Below, piece by piece: positions 1 through 5,253 of a stretch of 7,372 bases of DNA (positions within the stretch are counted from its first letter, which is position 1; every line of letters begins with the position of its first letter). Source of the DNA: a bacterium (GTDB lineage Bacteria > Patescibacteriota > Minisyncoccia > Phycocordibacterales > UBA10002); the NCBI GenBank assembly GCA_030649775.1, contig JAUSFR010000087.1, forward strand, positions 1 through 7,372, read 5' to 3'. The notes beneath the pieces were generated by a model, which was given only the letters and a program-made list of their open reading frames with translations, had not been told where the DNA came from and made no database searches. The position numbers were made by a program, and so were the translations under genes.

Positions 1-1325
1 TTGAACTCAAGTGGAAAAACGAAAAGGAAACACTGACCGAAATCAAGAAGGCCAAGAAGGAGCTTGAGACGCTCCGCATAGATGCCGAGCACGCGGAGGC
101 TCGCGCCGACCTTTCCAAGGCCGCGGAAATTCGCTATGGCACTATTCCCCTTTTGCAGAAGGCGCTGGAGACGAACAGTAAACGCCTCAAGAAGCTCCAA
201 AGCTCACGCCGAATTCTCAAAGAAGAAATTATGGCGAACGATATCGCCGAGATTGTCGCCAAGTGGACGGGTATTCCGGTGATGCGTATGGTGGAGGAAG
301 AAACGTCCAAACTGATGCGCATTGAAGAAGAACTCAAGGCGCGCATTATCGGGCAGGACAACGCTATCAATCGCGTCTCCGACGCCATCAAGCGCAGTCG
401 CGCGGGTATCTCCGACCCCAACCGACCCATCGGCTCGTTTCTGTTCCTCGGTCCCACAGGTGTGGGGAAGACCGAACTCACCAAAGCGCTTGCCGAGTTT
501 ATGTTCAATGACGACCGCGCGCTCATTCGCGTGGATATGTCCGAGTTTATGGAGAAGCACGCGCTCTCCAAGCTCATTGGCGCGCCACCCGGGTACGTCG
601 GTTATGAAGAAGGAGGTACGCTTACCGAAACCATCCGCCATCGCCCCTACGCCGTTATTCTCTTTGACGAGATTGAAAAAGCGCATCCGGAAGTGTTTAA
701 CATCTTGCTCCAGATTTTGGACAACGGCAGGCTCACCGACGCCAAAGGGCGCGCGGTCAACTTCCGAAACACCATCATTATCCTGACCTCAAACATCGGG
801 GCGCAGTTTATAGACAAGATGCAACGCCTCGGGTTTTCGGTTGCCGGAAAGGAGAATGACTACGAAGACGCGAAGAACAAAGTCACCACGGCGCTGAAGG
901 ACCACTTCCGACCGGAGTTTTTGAACCGTCTTGACGACATCATCATCTTTGACATTCTCACGCCCGAGGCGGTCGCGAACATCGTGGGTATCCAGATACG
1001 CGAAGTGGAGGCTCGTCTCAAAGTAAAGGAGCTCGCGATTTCAATCACGCCGGAAGTCTACGCGTATCTCGCCAAAGAAGGGTACAACCCCCAGTACGGC
1101 GCACGGCCACTGAAACGTCTTATTCAAAACAAAGTGCTGAACCCCGTCGCCTCGCTCATTATCGGCAAAGGTCTTGAAAAAGGCGGGTCAGTTCTGCTCA
1201 CGATGAAGGGGGGCGACATTCACTTTGAAGTGCGGAAGGGAAGGAGTGGACGAAACGGCAACGGTCACGCGAAATCGATAAAGAGTGATGTTATGACCGA
1301 AGAACCGGCAGAGGCAAAAATATAA
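1..1325 (+). CDS. clpB: ATP-dependent disaggregase ClpB, C-terminal half (5' end outside window)
   Basis: ClpB is a hexameric AAA+ chaperone that, with DnaK, threads aggregated proteins through its pore in the cytoplasm. The frame is open from the first full codon at 3, so about 440 of the usual ~860 residues are present. In order: the end of the coiled-coil middle domain and the linker into the second ATPase (roughly 3-260, including EIRYGTIP and then WTGIPV near 267), Walker A GPTGVGKT (450-473), the pore loop GAPPGYVGYEEGG (579-617), Walker B VILFDE (654-671), sensor 1 TSN (786-794), and the sensor 2 GAR of the small subdomain (1098-1106). All key residues are intact. The middle-domain remnant and the DPNRPIGSFLFLG block fit ClpB better than ClpA/ClpC. 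The last ~25 residues are a polar Gly/Lys/Glu-rich tail without motif. No U-tract terminator follows. Identification is firm; only the upstream part is unseen. Confidence 0.96.
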   Translation, partial: ELKWKNEKETLTEIKKAKKELETLRIDAEHAEARADLSKAAEIRYGTIPLLQKALETNSKRLKKLQSSRRILKEEIMANDIAEIVAKWTGIPVMRMVEEETSKLMRIEEELKARIIGQDNAINRVSDAIKRSRAGISDPNRPIGSFLFLGPTGVGKTELTKALAEFMFNDDRALIRVDMSEFMEKHALSKLIGAPPGYVGYEEGGTLTETIRHRPYAVILFDEIEKAHPEVFNILLQILDNGRLTDAKGRAVNFRNTIIILTSNIGAQFIDKMQRLGFSVAGKENDYEDAKNKVTTALKDHFRPEFLNRLDDIIIFDILTPEAVANIVGIQIREVEARLKVKELAISITPEVYAYLAKEGYNPQYGARPLKRLIQNKVLNPVASLIIGKGLEKGGSVLLTMKGGDIHFEVRKGRSGRNGNGHAKSIKSDVMTEEPAEAKI

Positions 1326-1340
1326 TATGTATTTCTCTTC

Positions 1341-1379
1341 CCCCTCCTTTTCTAAGGAGGGGATTGAGGGGTGGTGGAA
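1341..1379. repeat. REP-like palindromic repeat with 9-bp hairpin
   Basis: CCCCTCCTT (1341-1349) and AAGGAGGGG (1354-1362) form a perfect 9-bp hairpin with a TTCT loop, followed by GATTGAGGGGTGGTGG-like sequence. From memory this resembles a dispersed intergenic repeat type seen in many bacterial genomes, often mis-annotated as short Pro/Gly-rich ORFs. Only one copy lies in this window, so its repeat nature is inferred. There is no T-run on either strand directly after the stem, so it is not a classical terminator for clpB. Its right-hand part overlaps the proposed -35 box of the tRNA-Tyr promoter. Confidence 0.5.
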
Positions 1380-1392
1380 AATCTGCTACTAT
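1364..1392 (+). promoter_or_regulatory. Promoter of tRNA-Tyr
   Basis: TTGAGG (1364-1369), a 17-nt spacer, then TACTAT (1387-1392) with an upstream TG one base away (1384-1385), giving an extended -10. The tRNA begins 8 nt after the -10, as expected for transcription starting at or just before the mature 5' end. The tRNA-Trp gene on the minus strand has the same TGnTACTAT arrangement at 9 nt from its first base. Confidence 0.6.
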
Positions 1393-1400
1393 CGTTCTGT

Positions 1401-1482
1401 GCGCCGGTCGGATAGCGGCTATTCCAGGAGACTGTAAATCTCCGGCTTTCGGGCATCGGTGGTTCGAGTCCACCCCGGCGCA
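1401..1482 (+). tRNA. tRNA-Tyr (anticodon GTA)
   Basis: Acceptor stem GCGCCGG (1401-1407) pairs with CCGGCGC (1475-1481), discriminator A at 1482. D-stem GGA/TCC with the GG pair in its loop. Anticodon stem GGAGA/TCTCC (1427-1431, 1439-1443) encloses the loop CTGTAAA, so the anticodon is GTA at 1434-1436. The variable region is a short type II arm, GCT-TTCG-GGC (1445-1454), as expected for bacterial tyrosine tRNA. T-arm GGTGG-TTCGAGT-CCACC (1458-1474). CCA is not encoded (ACT follows), so a CCA-adding enzyme is needed. The A36-A37-A38 run is the MiaA recognition signature. Confidence 0.96.
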
Positions 1483-1498
1483 CTTTCAATTTTTTACA

Positions 1499-1525
1499 CG
1501 GAAATCTCAAATTTCCGGACTTTTT
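1499..1525 (+). terminator. Weak intrinsic terminator after tRNA-Tyr
   Basis: CGGAAAT (1499-1505) and ATTTCCG (1511-1517) form a 7-bp stem with loop CTCAA, followed by GAC and five T (1521-1525). The stem is AT-rich, so termination may be partial. It lies 17 nt after the tRNA and before the next promoter. Confidence 0.5.
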
Positions 1526-1563
1526 CGTATGCACATGAAGATAGGAAATAGGTCAACTCGCTA

Positions 1564-1592
1564 TTGACATATCACTCTAAGTATGATATTCT
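1564..1592 (+). promoter_or_regulatory. Promoter of the secreted IPT-domain protein gene
   Basis: A perfect -35 box TTGACA (1564-1569), 17-nt spacer, and TATTCT (1587-1592, four of six consensus bases). Transcription would start near 1599, giving a leader of about 90 nt before the ATG at 1691. This is the best consensus promoter in the window. Confidence 0.65.
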
Positions 1593-1601
1593 TCCGCCAG
1601 A

Positions 1602-1674
1602 GTGGCTGAAGTGTATGTTTGAAATACCCTTCATCTAGGCCACAAAAACAAAAACGTGCACCTTGAAAATGCAC
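1602..1674 (+). promoter_or_regulatory. Structured 5' leader with two hairpins
   Basis: First hairpin: GTGGC-TGAAG (1602-1611), one mismatch, GTAT (1613-1616), a 7-nt loop, ATAC (1624-1627), CTTCA (1629-1633), a 5-nt bulge TCTAG, then GCCAC (1639-1643), i.e. 14 paired positions. Second hairpin: GTGCA (1656-1660) with TGCAC (1670-1674). The first begins about 3 nt from the predicted transcript start, where a stem would protect the mRNA from 5' degradation. A weak SD-like GGAAAG lies at 1679-1684, just after the second stem. No known riboswitch is recognised. Confidence 0.5.
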
Positions 1675-1690
1675 ATTCGGAAAGAAAAAA

Positions 1691-3067
1691 ATGAATACGA
1701 AAATCGGCGGACTCATTTCCGCCCTGTTCCTGTTTCTCATCACCACGCTCGCAACCGCTCAACCCGCTATTCAGGTTCTCTCGCCCAACACGGGGTTAGA
1801 GAGCTATGAGACGGAGGCCTCAATTGGTGTTCGATGGAAAGAAAGCGGGCTAACGACCGGTCAGTGGGTAAAGATTCGTCTCAAATCGAGTACCGACCCT
1901 GTCGGGGTCGTACTTGGTGGGAGCAGGGTAACAAAAGGCGGTTCCTTTAACCGGTCAATTCCGGCCAATGTAGTTCCGGGGAAATACCGTGTGGCGGTTG
2001 AAGTATACCGTTCCCATGACGACACCGGTTCCCCAATTGTCTCGGATGAGAGTGACGCTGATTTCAGCGTCACGGCGCCTCCGCCTCCCCCACCCGCCTC
2101 ACTGACCTCAATCACTCCCACCTCGGCCTCTGTCGGAGCGACGGTGGAAATTACGGGGGAAGGGTTCAAGGTGGGCGTAAAAAACCAAATTCACTTTGAC
2201 CAACCAGGGGACGGAGACGTCTTTCTGCACGTGAAAGCGTTAGACTCCAAAAAACTGTCCTTCAAGCTTCCCTCGGAGCTCGGGACGGGGAGCTACGTAG
2301 TTCGGGTCAACAACGGGTCAGGCGATAGCACCGGGCGGATTAGCTTTTCAGTAATCCTTGCACCGAAGCCTTCCGTGACGGTTCTTTCGCCAAACGGCGG
2401 AGAGATCTACACGGTAGGAGATTCGGTAAATATCACCTGGAAAAGTAGCAACTTCGATTCTCTAACGGTCTGGTTAACATTGGCCGATAAGTACGGTACT
2501 TCGGTGCCAGGAGGAAAATTGAATGCTGCGAATATCCCCAACACCGGTAGTTACTCATGGGCCATTCCAAGTGACATTGTTCCCGCAGGCACTTCGGGTG
2601 CTTTCAGAATCGTGGCGAGTTCGTTTGACGATGGACCCTCGGCGTATGACCTTAGTGATTCATACTTCACTATCACAGGTCCTGCTCCAGCGCCAGAACC
2701 CGAGCCGGAAGTTCTCCCGGCGCCACGGATTGACACCATGTCGGTCTCGAACGACAACTGCAGGAAGGAAATCACCCTTGCAGGGGAAGGGCTCTACGCG
2801 CCAGAGGGAATCACCGTTTTCATCGGTGATGTCCGAGGGCTGTGGGTCCGAACCCTACTCCTCGACTCTCCCGCTGACGGGAAAAGCGTGGAGTTCACGG
2901 CTGACCCGAGCCTGAAAGTCGGCAACTACGTCGTAGGCGTGATCAATAACGGAAAGATTAGCCAGGTCGTCTCCTTCATTGTGGAGGAGGAAGCACCGGC
3001 TGTTTCGGTTCCACCGGCAGTCGAGGTTGTGGGAGGAGTCCCACAACCAGTCGTCCCATTGGAGTAA
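1691..3067 (+). CDS. Secreted multidomain protein: signal peptide, two KNH/Ig-like and two IPT/TIG domains
   Basis: 458 residues. Residues 1-23 are a Sec signal peptide (positive Lys4, hydrophobic core ISALFLFLITTL, Ala-Thr-Ala before Gln24), so the product is exported. The mature part alternates: a Ser/Thr-rich Kre9/KNH-like beta domain (about 27-128, starting IQVLSPNTG), a proline linker (130-136), an IPT/TIG beta-sandwich (137-222, starting LTSITPTSASVGATVEITGEGF), a second KNH-like domain (227-330, VTVLSPNGGE...WKSS), a PAPEPEPE linker (331-340), a second IPT/TIG-like domain (about 345-433), and a Pro/Val-rich tail. There is no LPXTG motif, C-terminal membrane helix or catalytic signature, and only one cysteine (C357). 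Likely a cell-surface or secreted binding/structural protein; no specific ligand can be named. It has its own promoter, structured leader and terminator, so it is monocistronic. Start chosen because the signal peptide begins there. Confidence 0.85.
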   Translation: MNTKIGGLISALFLFLITTLATAQPAIQVLSPNTGLESYETEASIGVRWKESGLTTGQWVKIRLKSSTDPVGVVLGGSRVTKGGSFNRSIPANVVPGKYRVAVEVYRSHDDTGSPIVSDESDADFSVTAPPPPPPASLTSITPTSASVGATVEITGEGFKVGVKNQIHFDQPGDGDVFLHVKALDSKKLSFKLPSELGTGSYVVRVNNGSGDSTGRISFSVILAPKPSVTVLSPNGGEIYTVGDSVNITWKSSNFDSLTVWLTLADKYGTSVPGGKLNAANIPNTGSYSWAIPSDIVPAGTSGAFRIVASSFDDGPSAYDLSDSYFTITGPAPAPEPEPEVLPAPRIDTMSVSNDNCRKEITLAGEGLYAPEGITVFIGDVRGLWVRTLLLDSPADGKSVEFTADPSLKVGNYVVGVINNGKISQVVSFIVEEEAPAVSVPPAVEVVGGVPQPVVPLE

Positions 3068-3105
3068 TCTCCATGGGTTAAAGTAGTTCTTTGTCGGTAT
3101 CACTT

Positions 3106-3141
3106 CGCGCTTCAGCCCCCGGGTTGAAGCGCGATTTTTTT
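3106..3141 (+). terminator. Strong intrinsic terminator
   Basis: CGCGCTTCA (3106-3114) pairs perfectly with TGAAGCGCG (3125-3133) over 9 bp with a GC-rich 10-nt loop, followed by A and seven T (3135-3141). It closes the secreted-protein gene 39 nt after its stop and insulates it from alr. Confidence 0.9.
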
Positions 3142-3181
3142 ATGCAAATTTTTAGGAATGGCGATTTTTGCGATTTTGAGC

Positions 3182-3187
3182 TAGTAT
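3182..3187 (+). promoter_or_regulatory. Candidate -10 box of alr (leaderless start)
   Basis: TAGTAT (3182-3187) ends 7 nt before the alr ATG, so a transcript would start at the A of the start codon. The -35 at the right distance (TGGCGA, 3159-3164) is poor. The absence of any Shine-Dalgarno sequence before the ATG, and the strong terminator just upstream, support a local promoter and leaderless translation. This is inferred, not certain. Confidence 0.4.
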
Positions 3188-3193
3188 TCCGAG

Positions 3194-4336
3194 ATGGCGA
3201 AAAATACGAAACCGATGGGTCTGCGAACATGGATAGAGATTGACCGAAAGGCGATTTCCCACAATGTTGATGTGTTCAAAAAGCTTATATCCCCAAAGGT
3301 AAAACTGATGGCGGTGGTGAAGAGTAACGCCTACGGTCACGGTCTTATTGATTTCTCAAGAGAAATGGAGAAGCTCGGTGCCGATTTTATCGGCGTAGAC
3401 TCAATGACCGAAGCGCGAGCGCTTCGCCGAGAGGGAATTGTTCTCCCGATACTGGTGCTTGGCTACACGATGCCCGAGCTTTTTGCCGAAGCCGTGGAAA
3501 ATGATATTTCGCTTACCGTTTCCACATTTGAAACGCTTGACGCGATTTCCAAAACTAAACTTACAAAACCGCTCAAGATTCATATCAAGGTAGATACGGG
3601 GATGCATAGGCAAGGATTTATGCTTAATGACCTACCGAAGGTCATTAAGAATTTTCAATTTTCAATTTTCAATTTTCAGATTGAAGGACTTTATACACAC
3701 TTCGCGAGCGCGAAAAACCCTGCGTTTCCCAAGGATACGAAAGAGCAGATGGCGGAGTTTCTGAAGTGGATTTTCGCGTTCAGAAAAGCGGGGCTACACC
3801 CCATTATCCACGCGTCCGCGACGGCGGGAGCGATGCTTTTCCCCGAATCCCATTTTGATATGGTGCGTATCGGTATTGGGCTCTATGGACTTTGGCCCGC
3901 ACCCGAAGTACGTGAGTACCTCAAAGAGAAGATAACGCTTAAGCCCGCGCTTGTGTGGAAATCATTTATTACGGAAATAAAAAGACTGCCGGCGGGAAGT
4001 CGCATTGGCTATGACCTCACCGAGGAACTGTGGGAAGACAGTACCATTGGTATTGTGCCGATTGGCTACTGGCACGGCTATCCGCGAGCGCTTTCCAGTA
4101 TTGGTAGGGTACTGGTACGCGGAAAAGAATGTAGAGTACTCGGTCGTGTATCTATGGATATGCTCATTGTTGATATAAGCGGAGTTTTGAAGCCGAAGGT
4201 GGGAGATGAGGTGGTCGTTATGGGAGGGAGTGAAGACTCGCCGGTTTCCGCCATGGGGCTTGCTCGCGCGATTGACGCCTCGTGGTACGAAGTGGCCACT
4301 CGTCTCAACCCCCTCATTAAGCGTATCTACCGCTAA
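3194..4336 (+). CDS. alr: Alanine racemase
   Basis: PLP-dependent interconversion of L- and D-alanine, supplying D-Ala for peptidoglycan in the cytoplasm. 380 residues, the normal family length. The N-terminal TIM barrel carries the PLP lysine in AVVKSNAYGHG (K43), the substrate/PLP-contacting Arg139 in VDTGMHRQGF, and Arg225 in MVRIGIGLYGL, which faces the pyridine nitrogen. The C-terminal beta domain holds the second catalytic base, Tyr273 in RIGYDLTEE, and the RVSMD motif (318-322). All key residues are present, so the enzyme should be active. The ATG at 3194 is taken; Met8 (3215) is a possible shorter start, as the family core begins at TWIEID (12-17). No SD precedes either. Oddity: residues ~153-162 (FQFSIFNFQI region) are encoded by four perfect 7-bp repeats, in a surface segment before GLYTHF. 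It stands alone between the terminator at 3106 and the rpmG promoter. Confidence 0.96.
   Translation: MAKNTKPMGLRTWIEIDRKAISHNVDVFKKLISPKVKLMAVVKSNAYGHGLIDFSREMEKLGADFIGVDSMTEARALRREGIVLPILVLGYTMPELFAEAVENDISLTVSTFETLDAISKTKLTKPLKIHIKVDTGMHRQGFMLNDLPKVIKNFQFSIFNFQIEGLYTHFASAKNPAFPKDTKEQMAEFLKWIFAFRKAGLHPIIHASATAGAMLFPESHFDMVRIGIGLYGLWPAPEVREYLKEKITLKPALVWKSFITEIKRLPAGSRIGYDLTEELWEDSTIGIVPIGYWHGYPRALSSIGRVLVRGKECRVLGRVSMDMLIVDISGVLKPKVGDEVVVMGGSEDSPVSAMGLARAIDASWYEVATRLNPLIKRIYR
3651..3678 (+). repeat. Heptamer tandem repeat (ATTTTCA)x4 inside alr
   Basis: Four exact copies of ATTTTCA occupy 3651-3678, in frame within alr. The unit is not a multiple of three, so gain or loss of one copy would shift the frame; only three-copy steps keep it. 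The encoded stretch is Phe/Asn/Gln-rich and sits where other racemases have a variable helix-to-strand connection. Confidence 0.95.
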
Positions 4337-4339
4337 TGC

Positions 4340-4367
4340 TTGCGTTTTGGTGTTATTCTGGTATCCT
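4340..4367 (+). promoter_or_regulatory. Candidate promoter of rpmG
   Basis: TTGCGT (4340-4345), 16-nt spacer, TATCCT (4362-4367) would start transcription near 4374. An alternative extended -10, TG-T-TATTCT (4351-4359), overlaps it and would start near 4366. Either gives a leader of over 100 nt before rpmG. It starts right after the alr stop. Confidence 0.4.
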
Positions 4368-4387
4368 CTCATACACTGTTAGCATAA

Positions 4388-4438
4388 CGGGCGAAACCCC
4401 GGTAGTAGAACCTCCTTCCAGTCGGTTCACTACAGGGT
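4388..4438 (+). promoter_or_regulatory. Structured rpmG leader
   Basis: GTAGT (4402-4406), bulged A, GAACC (4408-4412) pair with GGTTC-ACTAC (4424-4433), i.e. 10 bp, and ACCC (4396-4399) with GGGT (4435-4438) extends the stem. The 11-nt loop TCCTTCCAGTC, with its flank, contains CCTCCTT, like the anti-Shine-Dalgarno end of 16S rRNA. An alternative small hairpin, CGGG (4388-4391) with CCCG (4398-4401), competes with the outer stem. It may be a regulatory leader of the ribosomal protein gene; I recognise no described family. Confidence 0.45.
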
Positions 4439-4481
4439 GGCGATTTTCAACAATTCGCTTCGCTCATTAAGAAAATCAGCC

Positions 4482-4640
4482 ATGTCCCAAGACCGACTAA
4501 TCAAACTCAATTGTACCGTCTGCAAGAGGACGAACTACATGAGCGAAAAAAACAAGAAAAAAGTTGAGCGCAAAATTGAGCTCAAGAAGTTTTGTAATTG
4601 GTGCATGAAGCGCACGAAACACAAAGAGGCGAAAAAATGA
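4482..4640 (+). CDS. rpmG: 50S ribosomal protein L33 (zinc-binding form)
   Basis: 52 residues, the usual size for L33, a protein of the large ribosomal subunit near the E site. The sequence begins MSQDRLIKLNCTVCKRTNY and has two CxxC pairs (CTVC and CNWC), the zinc-ribbon C+ form, with a lysine-rich middle and C-terminus. The ATG at 4482 is preferred because L33 starts a few residues before the first beta strand; a GTG at 4437 in frame would add 15 unrelated residues and lies inside the leader hairpin. No SD precedes the ATG. In many bacteria rpmG is followed by secE and nusG; here it is followed by repeats and a terminator, so it is a single-gene unit. Its TGA stop forms the start of a 12-bp inverted repeat. 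Confidence 0.93.
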   Translation: MSQDRLIKLNCTVCKRTNYMSEKNKKKVERKIELKKFCNWCMKRTKHKEAKK

Positions 4641-4677
4641 CACAAAATAACGACTGAAAGGAGTATATTTTGTGTCA
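4638..4677 (+). repeat. 12-bp inverted repeat starting at the rpmG stop codon
   Basis: TGACACAAAATA (4638-4649) is the exact reverse complement of TATTTTGTGTCA (4666-4677), with a 16-nt loop containing AAAGGAG. The 3' arm is the left part of the first 41-bp repeat; the same 12 bases recur at 4714-4725 in the second copy, which could pair instead. No T-run follows, so it is not itself a terminator. Confidence 0.85.
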
Positions 4678-4751
4678 TCCCCGCGCAGGCGGGGATTCAG
4701 AACTGAACAAGTATATTTTGTGTCATCCCCGCGGATGCGGGGATCCAGAAC
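4663..4751 (+). repeat. Two 41-bp direct repeats with GC-rich palindromes
   Basis: Copies at 4663-4703 and 4711-4751 match at 38 of 41 positions with a 48-bp period. Each has a shared left arm GTATATTTTGTGTCAT and a palindrome CCCCGC-nnn-GCGGGG-like core ending ATyCAGAAC. The core TGTCATCCCCGCG...GCGGGGATCCAGAA resembles dispersed palindromic repeats known from many bacteria (dRS3-like in Neisseria and others). No transposase is nearby; such elements are non-autonomous. Confidence 0.85.
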
Positions 4752-4778
4752 AAAAAACCGCCACTCGGCGGTTTTTTT
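4752..4778. terminator. Bidirectional intrinsic terminator
   Basis: Six A, stem CCGCC (4758-4762), loop ACTC, stem GGCGG (4767-4771), seven T. The A/T flanks extend the stem and provide a U-run on both strands. It serves rpmG from the left and the minus-strand tRNA/miaA string from the right, which converge here. Confidence 0.92.
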
Positions 4779-4788
4779 GTTGCGTGTG

Positions 4789-5122
4789 CTACTTCTGCTC
4801 CAGTATTTTGATTGAGCGCTTTATCGCGACAAATGCGTAACCCCAGAGAAAGGGAAGCCAAAGAGGCATCACCCCAAGCAAACTATTTCTCACAAAAGTT
4901 TCAACACCCGTCAAAACGAAAAAGTATTCAGAAATGGTTAAGGCTACACATCCAAAAATGAATACTTGAAAATCACCCCCCCCCTCTGCGTGTCCAGAGT
5001 AACATAATGATACTAAACATATAGAGCGCCGTAAGAAGAAAGTCGTTCTTAACCATGGGGATAAGAGCGACCATCACTATGACCGGAAAAGACTCTTTAA
5101 GAATTGAAATTGCTTTTTGCAT
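4789..5122 (-). pseudogene. Small multi-pass membrane protein gene, frameshifted at a G9 run
   Basis: On the minus strand an ATG at 5122 opens a frame beginning MQKAISILKESFPVIVMVAL that stops after 49 codons at a TGA (4975-4973) directly following nine G. Removing one G (or adding two) joins it to an open frame that runs to TAG at 4789, giving 110 residues with about four hydrophobic segments, ...LYMFSIIMLLW, VFIFGCVALTISEYFFVL, and MPLWLPFLWGYAFVAI, and a charged C-terminus. The 334-nt span is exactly one base too long. The GxxLWLPxxWGxA pattern reminds me of small uncharacterised membrane proteins of Patescibacteria; I cannot name a function. It starts 12 nt after tRNA-Trp and ends 10 nt before the terminator, so it is the last gene of the string. 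It may be a phase-variable gene, a recent pseudogene, or a sequencing error in the homopolymer. Confidence 0.8.
4976..4984. repeat. C9/G9 homopolymer tract
   Basis: Nine C on the plus strand (nine G in the coding sense) at the point where the membrane-protein frame breaks. It is the longest G/C homopolymer in the window. With eight bases the gene is open for 110 codons. Confidence 0.97.
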
Positions 5123-5134
5123 TTTTTAGCGATA

Positions 5135-5206
5135 CGGGCCCACCCCGACTCGAACGGGGAACCTCGCTTTTGGAGAGCGATGTTTTACCATTGAAACTAT
5201 AGGCCC
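5135..5206 (-). tRNA. tRNA-Trp (anticodon CCA)
   Basis: Minus strand, 72 nt. Acceptor GGGCCTA (5206-5200) pairs with TGGGCCC (5142-5136) with one T-G pair, discriminator G at 5135. Anticodon stem TCGCT/AGCGA encloses CTCCAAA, anticodon CCA at 5173-5171. T-arm CCCCG-TTCGAGT-CGGGG. CCA end not encoded. The loop has A36-A37-A38, so it is a predicted MiaA substrate; miaA lies two genes upstream in the same direction. Confidence 0.96.
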
Positions 5207-5215
5207 AACGAGGGC

Positions 5216-5224
5216 ATAGTAACA
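5216..5224 (-). promoter_or_regulatory. Extended -10 promoter of tRNA-Trp
   Basis: Reading the minus strand, TG-T-TACTAT (5224-5216) ends 9 nt before the first base of the tRNA. The -35 region is poor. The same TGnTACTAT motif precedes tRNA-Tyr. It suggests tRNA-Trp can be transcribed independently of miaA. Confidence 0.5.
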
Positions 5225-5253
5225 CGAAAAATGGTTACCGAAAATAGCAGAGG

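Noticed and set aside
1594..1643. Full tRNA-Ser/Leu gene in the leader (GCCAGAGTGGCTGAA start)
   Set aside because: There is no T-arm or matching acceptor 3' strand; at most a tRNA-derived fragment.
4381..4445. tRNA-Gly-like look of the rpmG leader (GGTAGTAGAACCTCCTTCC)
   Set aside because: No acceptor stem, no proper T-arm and no 5-bp anticodon stem with a 7-nt loop can be drawn; the long bulged hairpin explains the sequence better.
4437..4481. GTG start for a longer L33
   Set aside because: The added residues are unlike L33, the GTG lies in the leader hairpin, and the 52-residue form matches the family length.
4663..4751. CRISPR array
   Set aside because: Only two copies, palindromic core, 7-bp gap between copies, no cas genes; a dispersed palindromic repeat fits.
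4670..4840. Small ORF after the AAGGAG at 4657-4662, starting TTG
   Set aside because: It reads through the two repeats and the strong terminator, and the product has no protein-like features.
4973..5122. Recoding of TGA (genetic code 25) instead of a frameshift in the membrane gene
   Set aside because: Reading through the TGA soon meets further stops and gives a polar nonsense sequence, whereas a one-base shift restores a hydrophobic protein; rpmG also uses TGA as its stop.
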